Positions 17,504 to 26,447 of a stretch of 64,000 nt of DNA are shown here, piece after piece. Each line of letters begins with the position of its first letter. Position 1 is the stretch's first letter. The notes below the pieces were generated by a model that did not search any database, was not told where the DNA came from, and was given only the letters and a program-made list of their open reading frames with translations. Source of the DNA: Desmonostoc muscorum FACHB-395 (lineage in GTDB: Bacteria > Cyanobacteriota > Cyanobacteriia > Cyanobacteriales > Nostocaceae); the NCBI RefSeq assembly GCF_014698035.1, contig NZ_JACJSF010000020.1, positions 1 through 64,000 of the forward strand. The letters run 5' to 3'. The position numbers and the translations under genes were made by a program.

Positions 17504-18224
17504 AAACGTAACTGTTAGTTTTGACGGTTTTAAGGCTTTAAACCAGCTTAACTTTAGTATGGATGTGGGTGAATTACGAGTAGTAATTGGCCCCAATGGT
17601 GCGGGAAAGACAACATTTCTGGATGTGATTACCGGGAAAGTTCAGCCAACCGTGGGGCGAGTTTTATTCAAAGGAAGAAATCTGCGTTCTTTACCTGAAT
17701 ATAAAATTGCCCGATTGGGAATTGGGCGCAAGTTTCAAACACCACGAATTTACTTAAATTTAACGCCTCGTGAAAATTTAGAAATTACCATTAACAAGAA
17801 GAAAAATGTATTTTCTACTTTGTTTGAAAGTTCTAATGCTGTTGAAAAGAATAATATTAAAGGATTATTAGAAACCATTGGCTTAACGCCGAAGGCAGAT
17901 ATCAAAGCAGCTTTACTTTCTCATGGAGAAAAGCAACGTTTAGAAATTGGGATGTTAGTAGCACAGTCGCCTGATTTATTACTTGTTGATGAACCTGTTG
18001 CTGGTTTGACAGATGAAGAAACATATAACATTGGTGAATTACTGTTAGCACTAGCGCAGAGTCATTCAATTTTAGTAATTGAACATGATATGGAATTTGT
18101 GCGTCAAATTGCTAAGAAAGTAACAGTGCTACATGAAGGTTCGGTGTTGTGCGAAGGGAATTTTGAGGAAGTGCAAAATGACTCTCGTGTAATTGAAGTG
18201 TATTTGGGAAAACAGGAAGAATGA
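17478..18224 (+). CDS. urtD: Urea ABC transporter ATPase UrtD
   Basis: A 248-residue LivG-type ATPase. Walker A GPNGAGKTT is at residues 38-46, the signature is LSHGEKQ (Ser-His instead of Ser-Gly, usual for UrtD), and Walker B is LLLVDEPVAGL. The frame is open further upstream, but the homologous start MNAKILETENVTVSFDG at 17478 fits the family length and overlaps urtC by 26 bases. It powers urea import with UrtE. Confidence 0.92.
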   Translation: MNAKILETENVTVSFDGFKALNQLNFSMDVGELRVVIGPNGAGKTTFLDVITGKVQPTVGRVLFKGRNLRSLPEYKIARLGIGRKFQTPRIYLNLTPRENLEITINKKKNVFSTLFESSNAVEKNNIKGLLETIGLTPKADIKAALLSHGEKQRLEIGMLVAQSPDLLLVDEPVAGLTDEETYNIGELLLALAQSHSILVIEHDMEFVRQIAKKVTVLHEGSVLCEGNFEEVQNDSRVIEVYLGKQEE

Positions 18225-18277
18225 ACACAATTCAGGGGCAGCGATGGTAAAGTCAAATATATGTGGAGGTGGTAACT

Positions 18278-18892
18278 ATGACTCAAACCCTACCCAAGTT
18301 AGTAACCTTTGAAGAATTTATCGAGTGGTACCCCTCAAACGGGGCGCGATATGAACTACATAAAGGAGTCATTGTAGAAATGCCACCCCCAACTGGTGAA
18401 CACGAAAATGTTGTTGGATTTTTGGCGGCACAGATAACCCTTCAGTTCTTGCAAATGGGGCTTCCGTTTCGTATCCCCAAAACTGCTTTTGTCAAAATTC
18501 AGAGCAATAACTCAACCTATTCTCCTGACATTTTGCTATTAAATCATGACAATCTTGTGAATGAACCTTTGTGGAGTAAGCAAGCGACTGTTATTCAAGC
18601 TGCATCTATCCCACTAGCTGTTGAAATTGTTAGCACCAACTGGCGAGACGACTACTATGACAAGTTCAGGGATTACGAACAGATGGGGATTCCTGAGTAT
18701 TGGATTGTAGACTATGCTGCAATCGGTGGCAAAAGATTTACTGGTAATCCTAAACAAAAAACTATTACAATTTGCGAATTAGTTGACGGAGATTATCAAA
18801 TGACTGTGTTTAGAGGAAATAATTTTATTGCATCGCCTTTATTCCCCCAACTCAACTTAACAGCACAACAAATTTTTGATTCTGCTTTGTAA
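18278..18892 (+). CDS. Uma2 family PD-(D/E)XK-fold putative endonuclease
   Basis: A 204-residue Uma2 protein, a family very abundant in cyanobacteria with a restriction-endonuclease-like fold and mostly unknown roles. Visible marks are RYELHKGVIVEMPPP near 22-36, SPDILLLN with the metal-binding Asp, the LAVEIVS strand, and PEYWIVDY. The frame opens with GTG at 18263, but the GGAGGT at 18265-18270 places the start at ATG 18278. It lies between urtD and urtE in the same direction, which is an unusual insertion into a conserved transporter operon. No link to urea is implied. Confidence 0.85.
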   Translation: MTQTLPKLVTFEEFIEWYPSNGARYELHKGVIVEMPPPTGEHENVVGFLAAQITLQFLQMGLPFRIPKTAFVKIQSNNSTYSPDILLLNHDNLVNEPLWSKQATVIQAASIPLAVEIVSTNWRDDYYDKFRDYEQMGIPEYWIVDYAAIGGKRFTGNPKQKTITICELVDGDYQMTVFRGNNFIASPLFPQLNLTAQQIFDSAL

Positions 18893-18923
18893 GTTTTGGT
18901 TTGAATAAAAACTGAATTTTATT

Positions 18924-19622
18924 ATGCTAAAAATCTCTAACCTCAACGTTTACTACGGCGAAAGCCACATTCTCCGCAATGTTGATTTAAGCGTACCATC
19001 TGGGCAAATGGTTTGCCTAATTGGACGCAATGGTGTAGGAAAAACCACCCTACTCAAAACCATCATGGGTTTACTCAAACCCCGTAGTGGTACTATTAAC
19101 TTAGCTGAAGAATTAATCAACTCGAAATCTCCCGACCAAAGGGCAAAGTTGGGAATTGGTTATGTTCCCCAAGGGCGAGAGATTATCCCCCGTTTGACAG
19201 TCAAAGAAAATCTGCTGTTGGGGTTGGAAGCTAGACGCAAACCAGTTAAAAAAGCAGAAATTCCAGAGGAAGTTTTTAGCTTATTTCCCGTGTTAAAAAC
19301 CATGCTTTCGCGGATGGGTGGTGATTTGAGTGGGGGACAACAGCAACAATTAGCGATCGCACGTGCTTTAATGGGAGAACCTCAATTACTCGTTTTGGAT
19401 GAACCCACTGAAGGCATTCAACCCTCCATCATCCTCGAAATTGAAGCCGCAGTCCGTCGCATCGTCGAAACTACAGGTATTTCGGTTTTATTGGTAGAGC
19501 AACACTTACACTTTGTCCGTCAGGCTGATTATTATTACGCCATGCAAAAAGGTGGTATTGTCGCCTCCGGTTCCACAGCCGAACTCAGCCAAGATGTGAT
19601 TCAACGCTTCTTAGCTGTTTAA
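18924..19622 (+). CDS. urtE: Urea ABC transporter ATPase UrtE
   Basis: A 232-residue LivF-type ATPase. Walker A GRNGVGKTT is at 34-42, signature LSGGQQQQ at 135-142, and Walker B LLVLDEPTEGIQ near 155-166. It is the second ATPase of the urea transporter. The Uma2 gene splits it from urtD. Its last 38 bases overlap the 3' end of a minus-strand gene, so transcripts from both sides collide here. Confidence 0.92.
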   Translation: MLKISNLNVYYGESHILRNVDLSVPSGQMVCLIGRNGVGKTTLLKTIMGLLKPRSGTINLAEELINSKSPDQRAKLGIGYVPQGREIIPRLTVKENLLLGLEARRKPVKKAEIPEEVFSLFPVLKTMLSRMGGDLSGGQQQQLAIARALMGEPQLLVLDEPTEGIQPSIILEIEAAVRRIVETTGISVLLVEQHLHFVRQADYYYAMQKGGIVASGSTAELSQDVIQRFLAV

Positions 19623-20325
19623 TTTGGGAGATGTCTATATCAATTGTGTCATCAGCAATCAAGTCTGCTGCTTCTTGTAAAAGCTCATGCTGTTCCTTTT
19701 GAATTGCTTCTAAGCGACTAGAAATTTCTGCTAATCGTTGTTTTTTATTTGGTTGAAAATTTTCAGGTAACAAAGCTGGCAGATTATCAGTTGTTTTAGT
19801 AGCCGTAAATTGTTGAACAGCAAAACTGCCGACTTTAGTTAAGGATAAAAAACTAACTTTAATCAAAGCCTGAAGCAATTTTAACGGAACTTGGAGTACT
19901 GACCAACTAGCTGTTTCAATCAAGCGGACAATTGCTTTGATAATGCTCCAGACCAGAGCAAGTGCAAACAAAAAAATCACTATACTAATAATTGGGTGAT
20001 TAGTTGCCCAACCTAGTATTTGAACTAACCTAAAAAATATCGGGTGTTGTGTCAGCCAATCACTTACAGAAGATGCCATTACATCTTTAACTGCGCCCGA
20101 TGTTGTAGTTTTAAATTTATCAGCAGTTTGCCAAGTTTGTTCTAAGCTTGTTGTAACTGTATCAATTGCTTTATCAGTCGTTGTAGTTGCTGTTGCCTTC
20201 AAAGACTCCCCAACTTGTTGTGCTGAGTTACTTAGAGAGTTAACATTCTCTCCCACAAAATCTTTCACATTTTGTAAGCCTTGCAAAACTCCGTTAGGCA
20301 AGTTTATGTCTATTTGGGATGCCAT
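19585..20325 (-). CDS. Unknown membrane protein with amphipathic N-terminus and coiled-coil C-terminus
   Basis: About 246 residues, family not recognised. Residues 1-85 are Ser/Thr/Ala-rich and helical (VGENVNSLSNSAQQVGESL type), followed by a membrane segment around 110-130 and a second hydrophobic stretch. Residues 205-240 form a likely coiled coil ending in acidic residues. The frame opens with GTG at 20337, overlapping the P450 stop, but the ATG at 20325 (MASQIDINLPNG) is more natural. It is the last gene of a minus-strand group with the permease and P450, so it probably shares their transcript. It overlaps the urtE end by 38 bp. Confidence 0.6.
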   Translation of the reverse strand: MASQIDINLPNGVLQGLQNVKDFVGENVNSLSNSAQQVGESLKATATTTTDKAIDTVTTSLEQTWQTADKFKTTTSGAVKDVMASSVSDWLTQHPIFFRLVQILGWATNHPIISIVIFLFALALVWSIIKAIVRLIETASWSVLQVPLKLLQALIKVSFLSLTKVGSFAVQQFTATKTTDNLPALLPENFQPNKKQRLAEISSRLEAIQKEQHELLQEAADLIADDTIDIDISQIKQLRSVESHLG

Positions 20326-20333
20326 AAAACATT

Positions 20334-21647
20334 TCACCGAGGTTGAAATCTAACCCGCAAACCATCTTTAGGGCGATTAGTGGGAATCGCAACTACTTCT
20401 AAACTTTGATTGGGTAATATTTCCCAATGATAACTACGTAGAAGATGAGCAGCAACAATCTTCATTTCCATTTTGGCAAAAGCTATGCCAATACAAATGC
20501 GTGGACCACCGCCAAAACCAACTAAACTAAAGGGATATTTTTTTTGTTCTTGCCGTTGAGGACTAAAACGGTCTGGGTCAAAGAGTTCTGGCTCAGAATA
20601 TATTTCTTCAATTTGGTGAGTAACTCCAATTGAGTAGTATAACTGCCAACCAGTAGGTACGTGATAACCATTCAATTCAAAGTCTTTAATCACACCACGA
20701 AACCCACCGCCGACAGGTTGATGCAACCTTTCAACTTCCCACAAAACCTGCTCCAAATAGGGCATTTTCCCTAATTGTTCTAAATCTAAATCAGCTTGAC
20801 TTGCAAGTTGCAATTGTTCAACTCTTGCTTTTTCGAGTACTTCTGGATGACGGGCTAACTCTGTACAGAACCAAGTCAGCATCGAAGTAGTAGTCTCATG
20901 TCCAGCGAAGAGTAACAGCACCGCTTGGGCAATGATTTCTTTTTCACTTAGGCTGTTACCGTCTTCATCCTTAGCTTTGATTAACAGGCTGATGGTATCT
21001 TGAGTTGGGTTTTGCTGACGTTCTCTGACAACTTGAGTGAGATGCTCTAAAATCTGATTACGAGCGGCTATAGCTTTACCAAATGTAGTAAATGGTAGAG
21101 GCAACGGATTAATAGCAAACAGCCCATTCGTCAAAGTTGTAAATAACTGACTAAGGCGTACACATTCCGGCCCAGCACGCGTACCTAACAATAATTGACT
21201 CGCAATATCAAATGTCAGCTGTTTAAACTCTTGGAACCAAGTAAACTCCTGTTTTTTCTCCCACTTTTGGAGATAACTACGTGTAATATCTTCCATTGTG
21301 GAGAAATAATTCGCCAATGCTGGTCCGTGCAACGCCGGCATCATCAAGCGGCGGTTTCTGCGGTGTTCCTCTCCATCTTGGAGAAAAAGCGATTCACCCA
21401 GTAATGTCTTGAAATTATCAGGCCATCCCTCACACCAAGAAAAATTCTCGATATGGCTTGACAAAACGAACTCTAATGCCTCCGGCCCTGCCATTACTAC
21501 AGTAGGTCTGCCAAGAAGATGGGTTTTGAAGATGGGCCCATACTGGCGATAGCGCTTTTTGGCAAAATCGCGGTCGAAAACAAAGGAGAGTGTTTCACCT
21601 AATACAGGCAAACCAAAGCTTCCAGGAGGAATTTGATTAGTTTTCAT
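20334..21647 (-). CDS. Cytochrome P450 (CYP120-like)
   Basis: A 437-residue P450 with no membrane anchor. I-helix AGHETT is at 248-253, ExxR at 304-307 (EVER), and the heme loop FGGGPRICIG at 378-387 with Cys385 as the axial ligand. The start MKTNQIPPGSFGLPVLGE at 21647 carries the proline-rich hinge expected of the family. Length and motifs resemble cyanobacterial CYP120, of which the Synechocystis member acts on retinoids; the substrate here is unknown. It starts 4 bp past the permease stop and ends next to the 19585 gene, so it is in the middle of an operon. Confidence 0.88.
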   Translation of the reverse strand: MKTNQIPPGSFGLPVLGETLSFVFDRDFAKKRYRQYGPIFKTHLLGRPTVVMAGPEALEFVLSSHIENFSWCEGWPDNFKTLLGESLFLQDGEEHRRNRRLMMPALHGPALANYFSTMEDITRSYLQKWEKKQEFTWFQEFKQLTFDIASQLLLGTRAGPECVRLSQLFTTLTNGLFAINPLPLPFTTFGKAIAARNQILEHLTQVVRERQQNPTQDTISLLIKAKDEDGNSLSEKEIIAQAVLLLFAGHETTTSMLTWFCTELARHPEVLEKARVEQLQLASQADLDLEQLGKMPYLEQVLWEVERLHQPVGGGFRGVIKDFELNGYHVPTGWQLYYSIGVTHQIEEIYSEPELFDPDRFSPQRQEQKKYPFSLVGFGGGPRICIGIAFAKMEMKIVAAHLLRSYHWEILPNQSLEVVAIPTNRPKDGLRVRFQPR

Positions 21648-21651
21648 ATCT

Positions 21652-22434
21652 CTAGCTCGAAGCACTAGTATAAAACCGCAACGCAAACCGCCAAAACCAA
21701 GTAGAAGCGAAAAACAAGGCTACTGCTAAGATTGCTGCACCTATCAACCAGCTAATTTCACTCCGACCCAACAGCGCTTGGGCTGGTACAGTGGTTAAAA
21801 AAGCTACTGGCATCACAAAAGTGAAGAAAAAACGGTAAGCAGTAGGATATGCTGCAATGGGATATCGTCCAGCTTCCAATAAACCACGCAACACTTCAGT
21901 AACGTTGTATATTTTGACAAACCAAATACTCATTGAACCCAGCATAAACCACAGGCTGTATAAAATTACAAAGCTGAACAATAACGGCAGCACACCAAGT
22001 AGATAGCCGTTTATCCCTACACCAAGGCGTTTACCTGCATAGCCAATGATAATACTACCAAAAATTAGATCCGGCAGTCCCCAAGGGGAGAGGGTATGAG
22101 TCGAAAGCCAAAACTGGCTGCGAATAGGTTTTAATAATATAAAGTCCAAAGTGCCTTCTTGAACATGACGGACAATGCGGTTCAAGTTAGACACTAGAAA
22201 AGTCGCAGAAAATCCTTGTAGTAAAGTAAAAATTCCTAAAACTACTAAAGCTGCTTCCCATGACCAGCCACTAAAAGTATAACCAGTGCGGTAAAACAAG
22301 AATAATCCAAAGAGGCTACCCGCAAGATTTCCCAAGCTGGTAAGGGTAGCGACGAAAAAATTAACGCGATACTCTAACTCAGATGCGATCGCAGCACCCC
22401 AAAATAGTCTTAGTACTTTCAAATATCTTTGCAT
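21652..22434 (-). CDS. ABC-2 type permease (PF06182-like)
   Basis: A 260-residue permease with about six membrane segments and the pattern VSNLNRIVRHVQEGTLDFIL...KPI near 78-105, characteristic of the ABC-2 subfamily found in pairs with an ATPase. No ATPase gene is adjacent, so the partners must be elsewhere in the genome. It is the first gene of the minus-strand group leading to the P450. Direction (export is usual) and substrate are not visible. Confidence 0.8.
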   Translation of the reverse strand: MQRYLKVLRLFWGAAIASELEYRVNFFVATLTSLGNLAGSLFGLFLFYRTGYTFSGWSWEAALVVLGIFTLLQGFSATFLVSNLNRIVRHVQEGTLDFILLKPIRSQFWLSTHTLSPWGLPDLIFGSIIIGYAGKRLGVGINGYLLGVLPLLFSFVILYSLWFMLGSMSIWFVKIYNVTEVLRGLLEAGRYPIAAYPTAYRFFFTFVMPVAFLTTVPAQALLGRSEISWLIGAAILAVALFFASTWFWRFALRFYTSASS

Positions 22435-22584
22435 CTTGCACCTCTAACCCAAAATGTGCCATCTGTCACTAAAATTTCTAAGATTACACAAGAACTTTAC
22501 GTAAATTTAATATTACTTTTTATTCAGCAAAATTGCTAAACGTTAAGATGTTGTGGATATATTGTTGAAAACTAAAAAATTCTA

Positions 22585-23196
22585 ATGCATTTAAATTTAC
22601 CAGACCTAATTACAAAAATTGGCTACTTTGGAGTATGGGCAATTATCTTTGCTGAATCTGGCTTGCTAATTGGTTTTTTTCTGCCAGGAGATAGTTTGCT
22701 ATTTACTGCTGGATTTCTCGCATCTCTTCCAAAATCAGGGTTTAACATTTGGGTTCTGATTTTTGGTGCTTTTGTTTGTGCAGTCCTTGGTGATAATATT
22801 GGCTACGCTACAGGACATAAATTTGGCAGAAAATTATTTCAGAAAGAAGATTCATGGTTGTTTCATAAAAAACACTTGGTAAAAACCCAGGATTTTTATC
22901 ATAAACATGGCAAAAAAACACTAGTTTTGGCCAGGTTTACACCAATAATTCGCACTTTTGCGCCGATTGTGGCTGGACTTGGTGCGATGCATTACCGAAC
23001 ATTTATGTCTTACAACTTAATTGGTGGCTTTCTTTGGACATTTGGCATTACCCTATTAGGATTTTTCTTAGGAAAATCTCTGCCACCTGAACAGGTAGAT
23101 AAGTATTTGTTACCAATTATTGGAGCAATTATAGTTATTTCTTTAATGCCATCAATGATTCATGTAATACAAGAAAATCGAGCAAATAAAAGTTAA
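22585..23196 (+). CDS. DedA family membrane protein
   Basis: A 203-residue DedA/SNARE-associated family protein. It begins with a re-entrant-like helix, then FAESGLLIGFFLPGDSLL, and has the diagnostic RFTPIIRTFAPIVAGLGAM near 112-130. DedA proteins are polyprenyl- or phospholipid-flipping transporters with proton coupling in the cases studied. It is divergent from the permease/P450 operon and followed by a second membrane gene. Confidence 0.88.
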   Translation: MHLNLPDLITKIGYFGVWAIIFAESGLLIGFFLPGDSLLFTAGFLASLPKSGFNIWVLIFGAFVCAVLGDNIGYATGHKFGRKLFQKEDSWLFHKKHLVKTQDFYHKHGKKTLVLARFTPIIRTFAPIVAGLGAMHYRTFMSYNLIGGFLWTFGITLLGFFLGKSLPPEQVDKYLLPIIGAIIVISLMPSMIHVIQENRANKS

Positions 23197-23257
23197 AATA
23201 TTTTTCGTAATTTATGGAGATTGGAATGAGTTAATTTTGAATTTGGAAGCAAGCGAC

Positions 23258-23788
23258 ATGACTTACTTAAATATTAACCTCTATCTATTAATAGAAAATC
23301 TCCTCTTTTTTGTAATTGCCACACTTTTTATTGTGGTTGTAAACTGGGGGTGGAAACACACAAAGCCTTATACGCTACCTTTACCATTTCCCGGTTGGTA
23401 TAAAATCTGGTTTGGCTCAGTGCAACTCCTAGGAGGATTGCTGCCCTTAGTAGTCATGCTATTGTGGGGTGTATGGTGGGGCGATCGCAGTGTGTTGACT
23501 GTGCTTGGTTGGTATTTTATTATATTAGGGTTGCAAATTATCTCTGAGATAGTAACACTCAGGCAGTTGCAAAATGTAGTGTGGGTAATGGTTCCTTATA
23601 TATACTTGCCTTATCGCTTCTGGCAGCTATATGAAGGTTTAACACTTTTGGATTCTAAAAGTGAGTTGGTATGGGTACGATATTTATTGATTTTTGAATT
23701 GGTGTTGTGGATTGTTAACTACGTTATAGATGTGTCTCAATTGCCACGGCTGTTTCGATGGGAAGTAGAATCAAACTCTGAATCTTAG
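23258..23788 (+). CDS. Unknown membrane protein, 176 aa
   Basis: A protein with about four membrane segments and tryptophan-rich loops (VVNWGWKHTKPY, LLWGVWWGDR). I do not recognise the family. The open frame begins at TTG 23237, but ATG 23258 is preceded by GGAAG at good spacing. It follows DedA by 60 bp and may share its transcript. It converges with and nearly touches the minus-strand gene ending at 23789. Confidence 0.65.
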   Translation: MTYLNINLYLLIENLLFFVIATLFIVVVNWGWKHTKPYTLPLPFPGWYKIWFGSVQLLGGLLPLVVMLLWGVWWGDRSVLTVLGWYFIILGLQIISEIVTLRQLQNVVWVMVPYIYLPYRFWQLYEGLTLLDSKSELVWVRYLLIFELVLWIVNYVIDVSQLPRLFRWEVESNSES

Positions 23789-24352
23789 TTAGGGATTAAT
23801 CGCAGAATTAGCCATTTTTATCAAAGAAGTGCGATCGCCAGCTTTCAACCCAACAACATATTGCACACCCTGTTGTCTCCAAGTCAAGGTAGCATCTGAG
23901 CAATTAGCACCACAAGTAAAATCCACAAAATAGCCAGTAATACCCTTAGCTAAAGATACAGCTTTACCATTCAGGCGGGGGGTTTTGCGGGTTACTGCTT
24001 CAGCAGAAATCACACCCAGACGACAAGCAGTTCCACCACTACAATCAGGACTGAAACCGAGCAAAATCTCGTAGTTTTTTTGTGTAGCAGCTTCTATAAT
24101 TGCGTAAATTCGATTTTCCCCATCTGATTCAGGAATAAACTTCGGTAACAGAACCCGAATCTGAGTCTTTTGCTTTAATTTAGGCAAAATAGGTTTAAAA
24201 ACTGGGTGTACCTGGGTTTTACCCTGGCTTTGTGCTATTAGCTGGGACTGGTTATTTATAGTAGCGATCGCTGATTTGTGAAAGCTGCTAACGCTAACTA
24301 ATACAAATACGCCACATACAACACTGATATTTCTGAAGCTTGAAATCATCAT
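23789..24352 (-). CDS. Secreted protein of unknown function, 187 aa
   Basis: It has a signal peptide (residues 1-30, hydrophobic core and SAIA-T cleavage area), a linker, and a domain of about 120 residues with four cysteines (PDCSGGTACRLG and FTCGANCSDATLTW) likely forming two disulfides. The pattern suggests a small periplasmic beta-rich domain. No family is recognised. It stands alone, with a repeat-filled spacer upstream. Confidence 0.6.
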   Translation of the reverse strand: MMISSFRNISVVCGVFVLVSVSSFHKSAIATINNQSQLIAQSQGKTQVHPVFKPILPKLKQKTQIRVLLPKFIPESDGENRIYAIIEAATQKNYEILLGFSPDCSGGTACRLGVISAEAVTRKTPRLNGKAVSLAKGITGYFVDFTCGANCSDATLTWRQQGVQYVVGLKAGDRTSLIKMANSAINP

Positions 24353-24390
24353 TGAAAACCTATTTTGTCTAAAAAAGGAGTTAGGAATAA

Positions 24391-24650
24391 TTGAAGAAGA
24401 ATTCAGAATTCAGAATGGGCTAAACGCCCCGCTACCGCTAACAGGAATCAGAATCAAGACACTCTCTATGAGACGCTGCGCGAACGATGACGCGCTTGCG
24501 TTACGTAGTGAAGACCATCAAATTTTCAATTTAGTGGGGGTGCAAAAACGCTGATTATTCATCGCGCCAGTCATACAGAATTCATGCTGAACGCGAAGAG
24601 CGTGCCGGAGATATTATTCTGAATTCTGACTCCTGAATTCTGTTCGATAA
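24391..24650. repeat. ~260-bp dispersed element, copy 1
   Basis: The sequence runs from TTGAAGAAGAATTCAGAATTC through GGGCTAAACGCCCCGCTACC to CTGAATTCTGTTCGATAA. An inverted, longer copy lies at 39838-40154. The ends pair imperfectly around AGAATTCAG. Non-coding. Confidence 0.7.
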
Positions 24651-24696
24651 TTCCTAACTCCTCAGTTATAACTCTTAACTCCTAAGCCGTAACTTT

Positions 24697-26340
24697 TTAC
24701 ACCGCACAACTCAACTCGCCGGCTTTTTGACTAAAGCGGTGATTCTCCCGATAATCTACGGGACAATCTATCACGGCGGGTACATCTTGAGCGAGGGCTT
24801 CTTTCAAAGTGGGAATCAAATCTAAAGCCGATTCAACTCGGTAGCCTTTTAAACCCATACTTTCAGCGTATTTAACAAAATCAGGATTACTAAAATGTAC
24901 AAAAGATGAGTTTCCTTTGCCAAATTGATTTTCTTGTTTCCACTCAATTAACCCATAGCCGCCATCATTGAAAATTATGGTGACAAAAGGCGTTCCGACA
25001 CGCAAGGCTGTTTCTAATTCCTGAGAATTCATCATAAAGCCGCCATCGCCTGTTACAGCAACAACTTTGCGTTTAGGATGAACGAGTTTTGCTGCTAAAG
25101 CGCCAGGAATGGCAATACCCATAGCCGCGAAACCGTTGGAAATAATACAAGTATTGGGACTATGGCAATGATAATGACGGGCCATCCACATCTTATGTGC
25201 GCCAACATCAGAGATAACGATATCATCTGGGCCCATCACTTGCCGTAAGTCATAAATTAACTTTTGTGGCTTAATCGGAAATCCGTCATCATGGGCATAC
25301 TGTTCATAATCAGCCCGAATATCTGACCTTAAGCTGATAGCAAAAGGATCGGGTTTACCTTGTCTATCTGCTAATTTTAAAATTTCATAGAGGGAATCTG
25401 AAATATCTCCCACGACTTCGGCGTTAGGAATATAACTACTATCAATTTCCGCCGGACTTACCCCAATATGCACAATCGGAATTTCACCATTCCGATTCCA
25501 TTTTTTGGGGGAAAACTCAATCAAATCATAGCCGATCGCAATTACTAAATCTGTGTTATCAAAACCGCAGGTAATGAAGTCTCTTTGCTGTAATCCCACT
25601 GACCACAAAGCCAATTGATGTGTGTAGGGAATCACACCTTTACCCATAAAAGTATTGGCAACAGGTATATTCAACAAAGTTGCAAATTGGGTTACGGCAT
25701 CGCTTGCTTGAGCGCGAATTGCTCCATTTCCGACTAAGATTAATGGGTTAACTGCTTGGCAAATTGCGGCGGCTGCTGCCCGAATGCTAGCAAAAGATGC
25801 ATAAGTTTTTTCGCTATTATCCTTACGCAAAGGTTTGCCTTCGACAGGCATAGCAGCAATATTTTCTGGTAAATCGATGTGAACTGCACCGGGTTTTTCG
25901 GATTGCGATCGCTTAAATGCTTTCCGTACTACTTCTGGTGTAATACTCGGTCGCACAATCTGCTTATTCCACTTGGTAACAGGTGCAAACATTGCCACCA
26001 AATCTAAATATTGATGGGATTCGATGTGCATTCTATCTGTTCCCACTTGACCAGTAATTGCCACTAAAGGCGCACCATCGAGGTTAGCATCTGCTACCCC
26101 AGTCATCAAGTTGGTTGCCCCAGGGCCAAGAGTAGAAAGACACACCCCTGCTTTTCCTGTTAAACGTCCGTAGACATCGGCCATGAATGCTGCACCCTGT
26201 TCATGACGAGTTGTAATAAATTTAATCGAAGAATGTTTTAGCGCTTCCAAAACATGCAGGTTTTCTTCGCCAGGGAGTCCAAAAATATATTGCACTCCTT
26301 CATTTTCTAGGCACTGCACCAATAATTCTGCTGTATTCAT
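24697..26340 (-). CDS. 2-oxoglutarate decarboxylase-like ThDP enzyme (acetolactate synthase family)
   Basis: A 547-residue thiamine-diphosphate enzyme. The N-terminal domain has the activating Glu47 (TTRHEQGAAFMADVYGR), and the C-terminal domain has the ThDP/Mg motif GDGGFMMNSQELETA...NDGGYG. By homology alone it would be called acetolactate synthase, but the next gene upstream is a succinic semialdehyde dehydrogenase. In Synechococcus 7002 this exact pair converts 2-oxoglutarate to succinic semialdehyde and then succinate, closing the TCA cycle. The long N-terminal extension before ATG 26340 is repeat-derived and not part of the protein. Enzyme assignment is inference from context. Confidence 0.8.
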   Translation of the reverse strand: MNTAELLVQCLENEGVQYIFGLPGEENLHVLEALKHSSIKFITTRHEQGAAFMADVYGRLTGKAGVCLSTLGPGATNLMTGVADANLDGAPLVAITGQVGTDRMHIESHQYLDLVAMFAPVTKWNKQIVRPSITPEVVRKAFKRSQSEKPGAVHIDLPENIAAMPVEGKPLRKDNSEKTYASFASIRAAAAAICQAVNPLILVGNGAIRAQASDAVTQFATLLNIPVANTFMGKGVIPYTHQLALWSVGLQQRDFITCGFDNTDLVIAIGYDLIEFSPKKWNRNGEIPIVHIGVSPAEIDSSYIPNAEVVGDISDSLYEILKLADRQGKPDPFAISLRSDIRADYEQYAHDDGFPIKPQKLIYDLRQVMGPDDIVISDVGAHKMWMARHYHCHSPNTCIISNGFAAMGIAIPGALAAKLVHPKRKVVAVTGDGGFMMNSQELETALRVGTPFVTIIFNDGGYGLIEWKQENQFGKGNSSFVHFSNPDFVKYAESMGLKGYRVESALDLIPTLKEALAQDVPAVIDCPVDYRENHRFSQKAGELSCAV

Positions 26341-26447
26341 TTTATTTCCCGACAACTCTATTAACGAATAAGACTTTTGTTTTTTGTCATTAGTCATTTG
26401 TCCTTTGTCCTTTGACCGATGACCAATGACCAATGACCAATGACCAA
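26341..26447. repeat. Heptamer repeat spacer between the two bypass genes
   Basis: ACCAATGACCAATGACCAATGACC runs (26418-26450), with TTAGTCATTTGTCCTTTGTCC nearby. The repeat reaches the SSADH stop codon. Confidence 0.6.
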
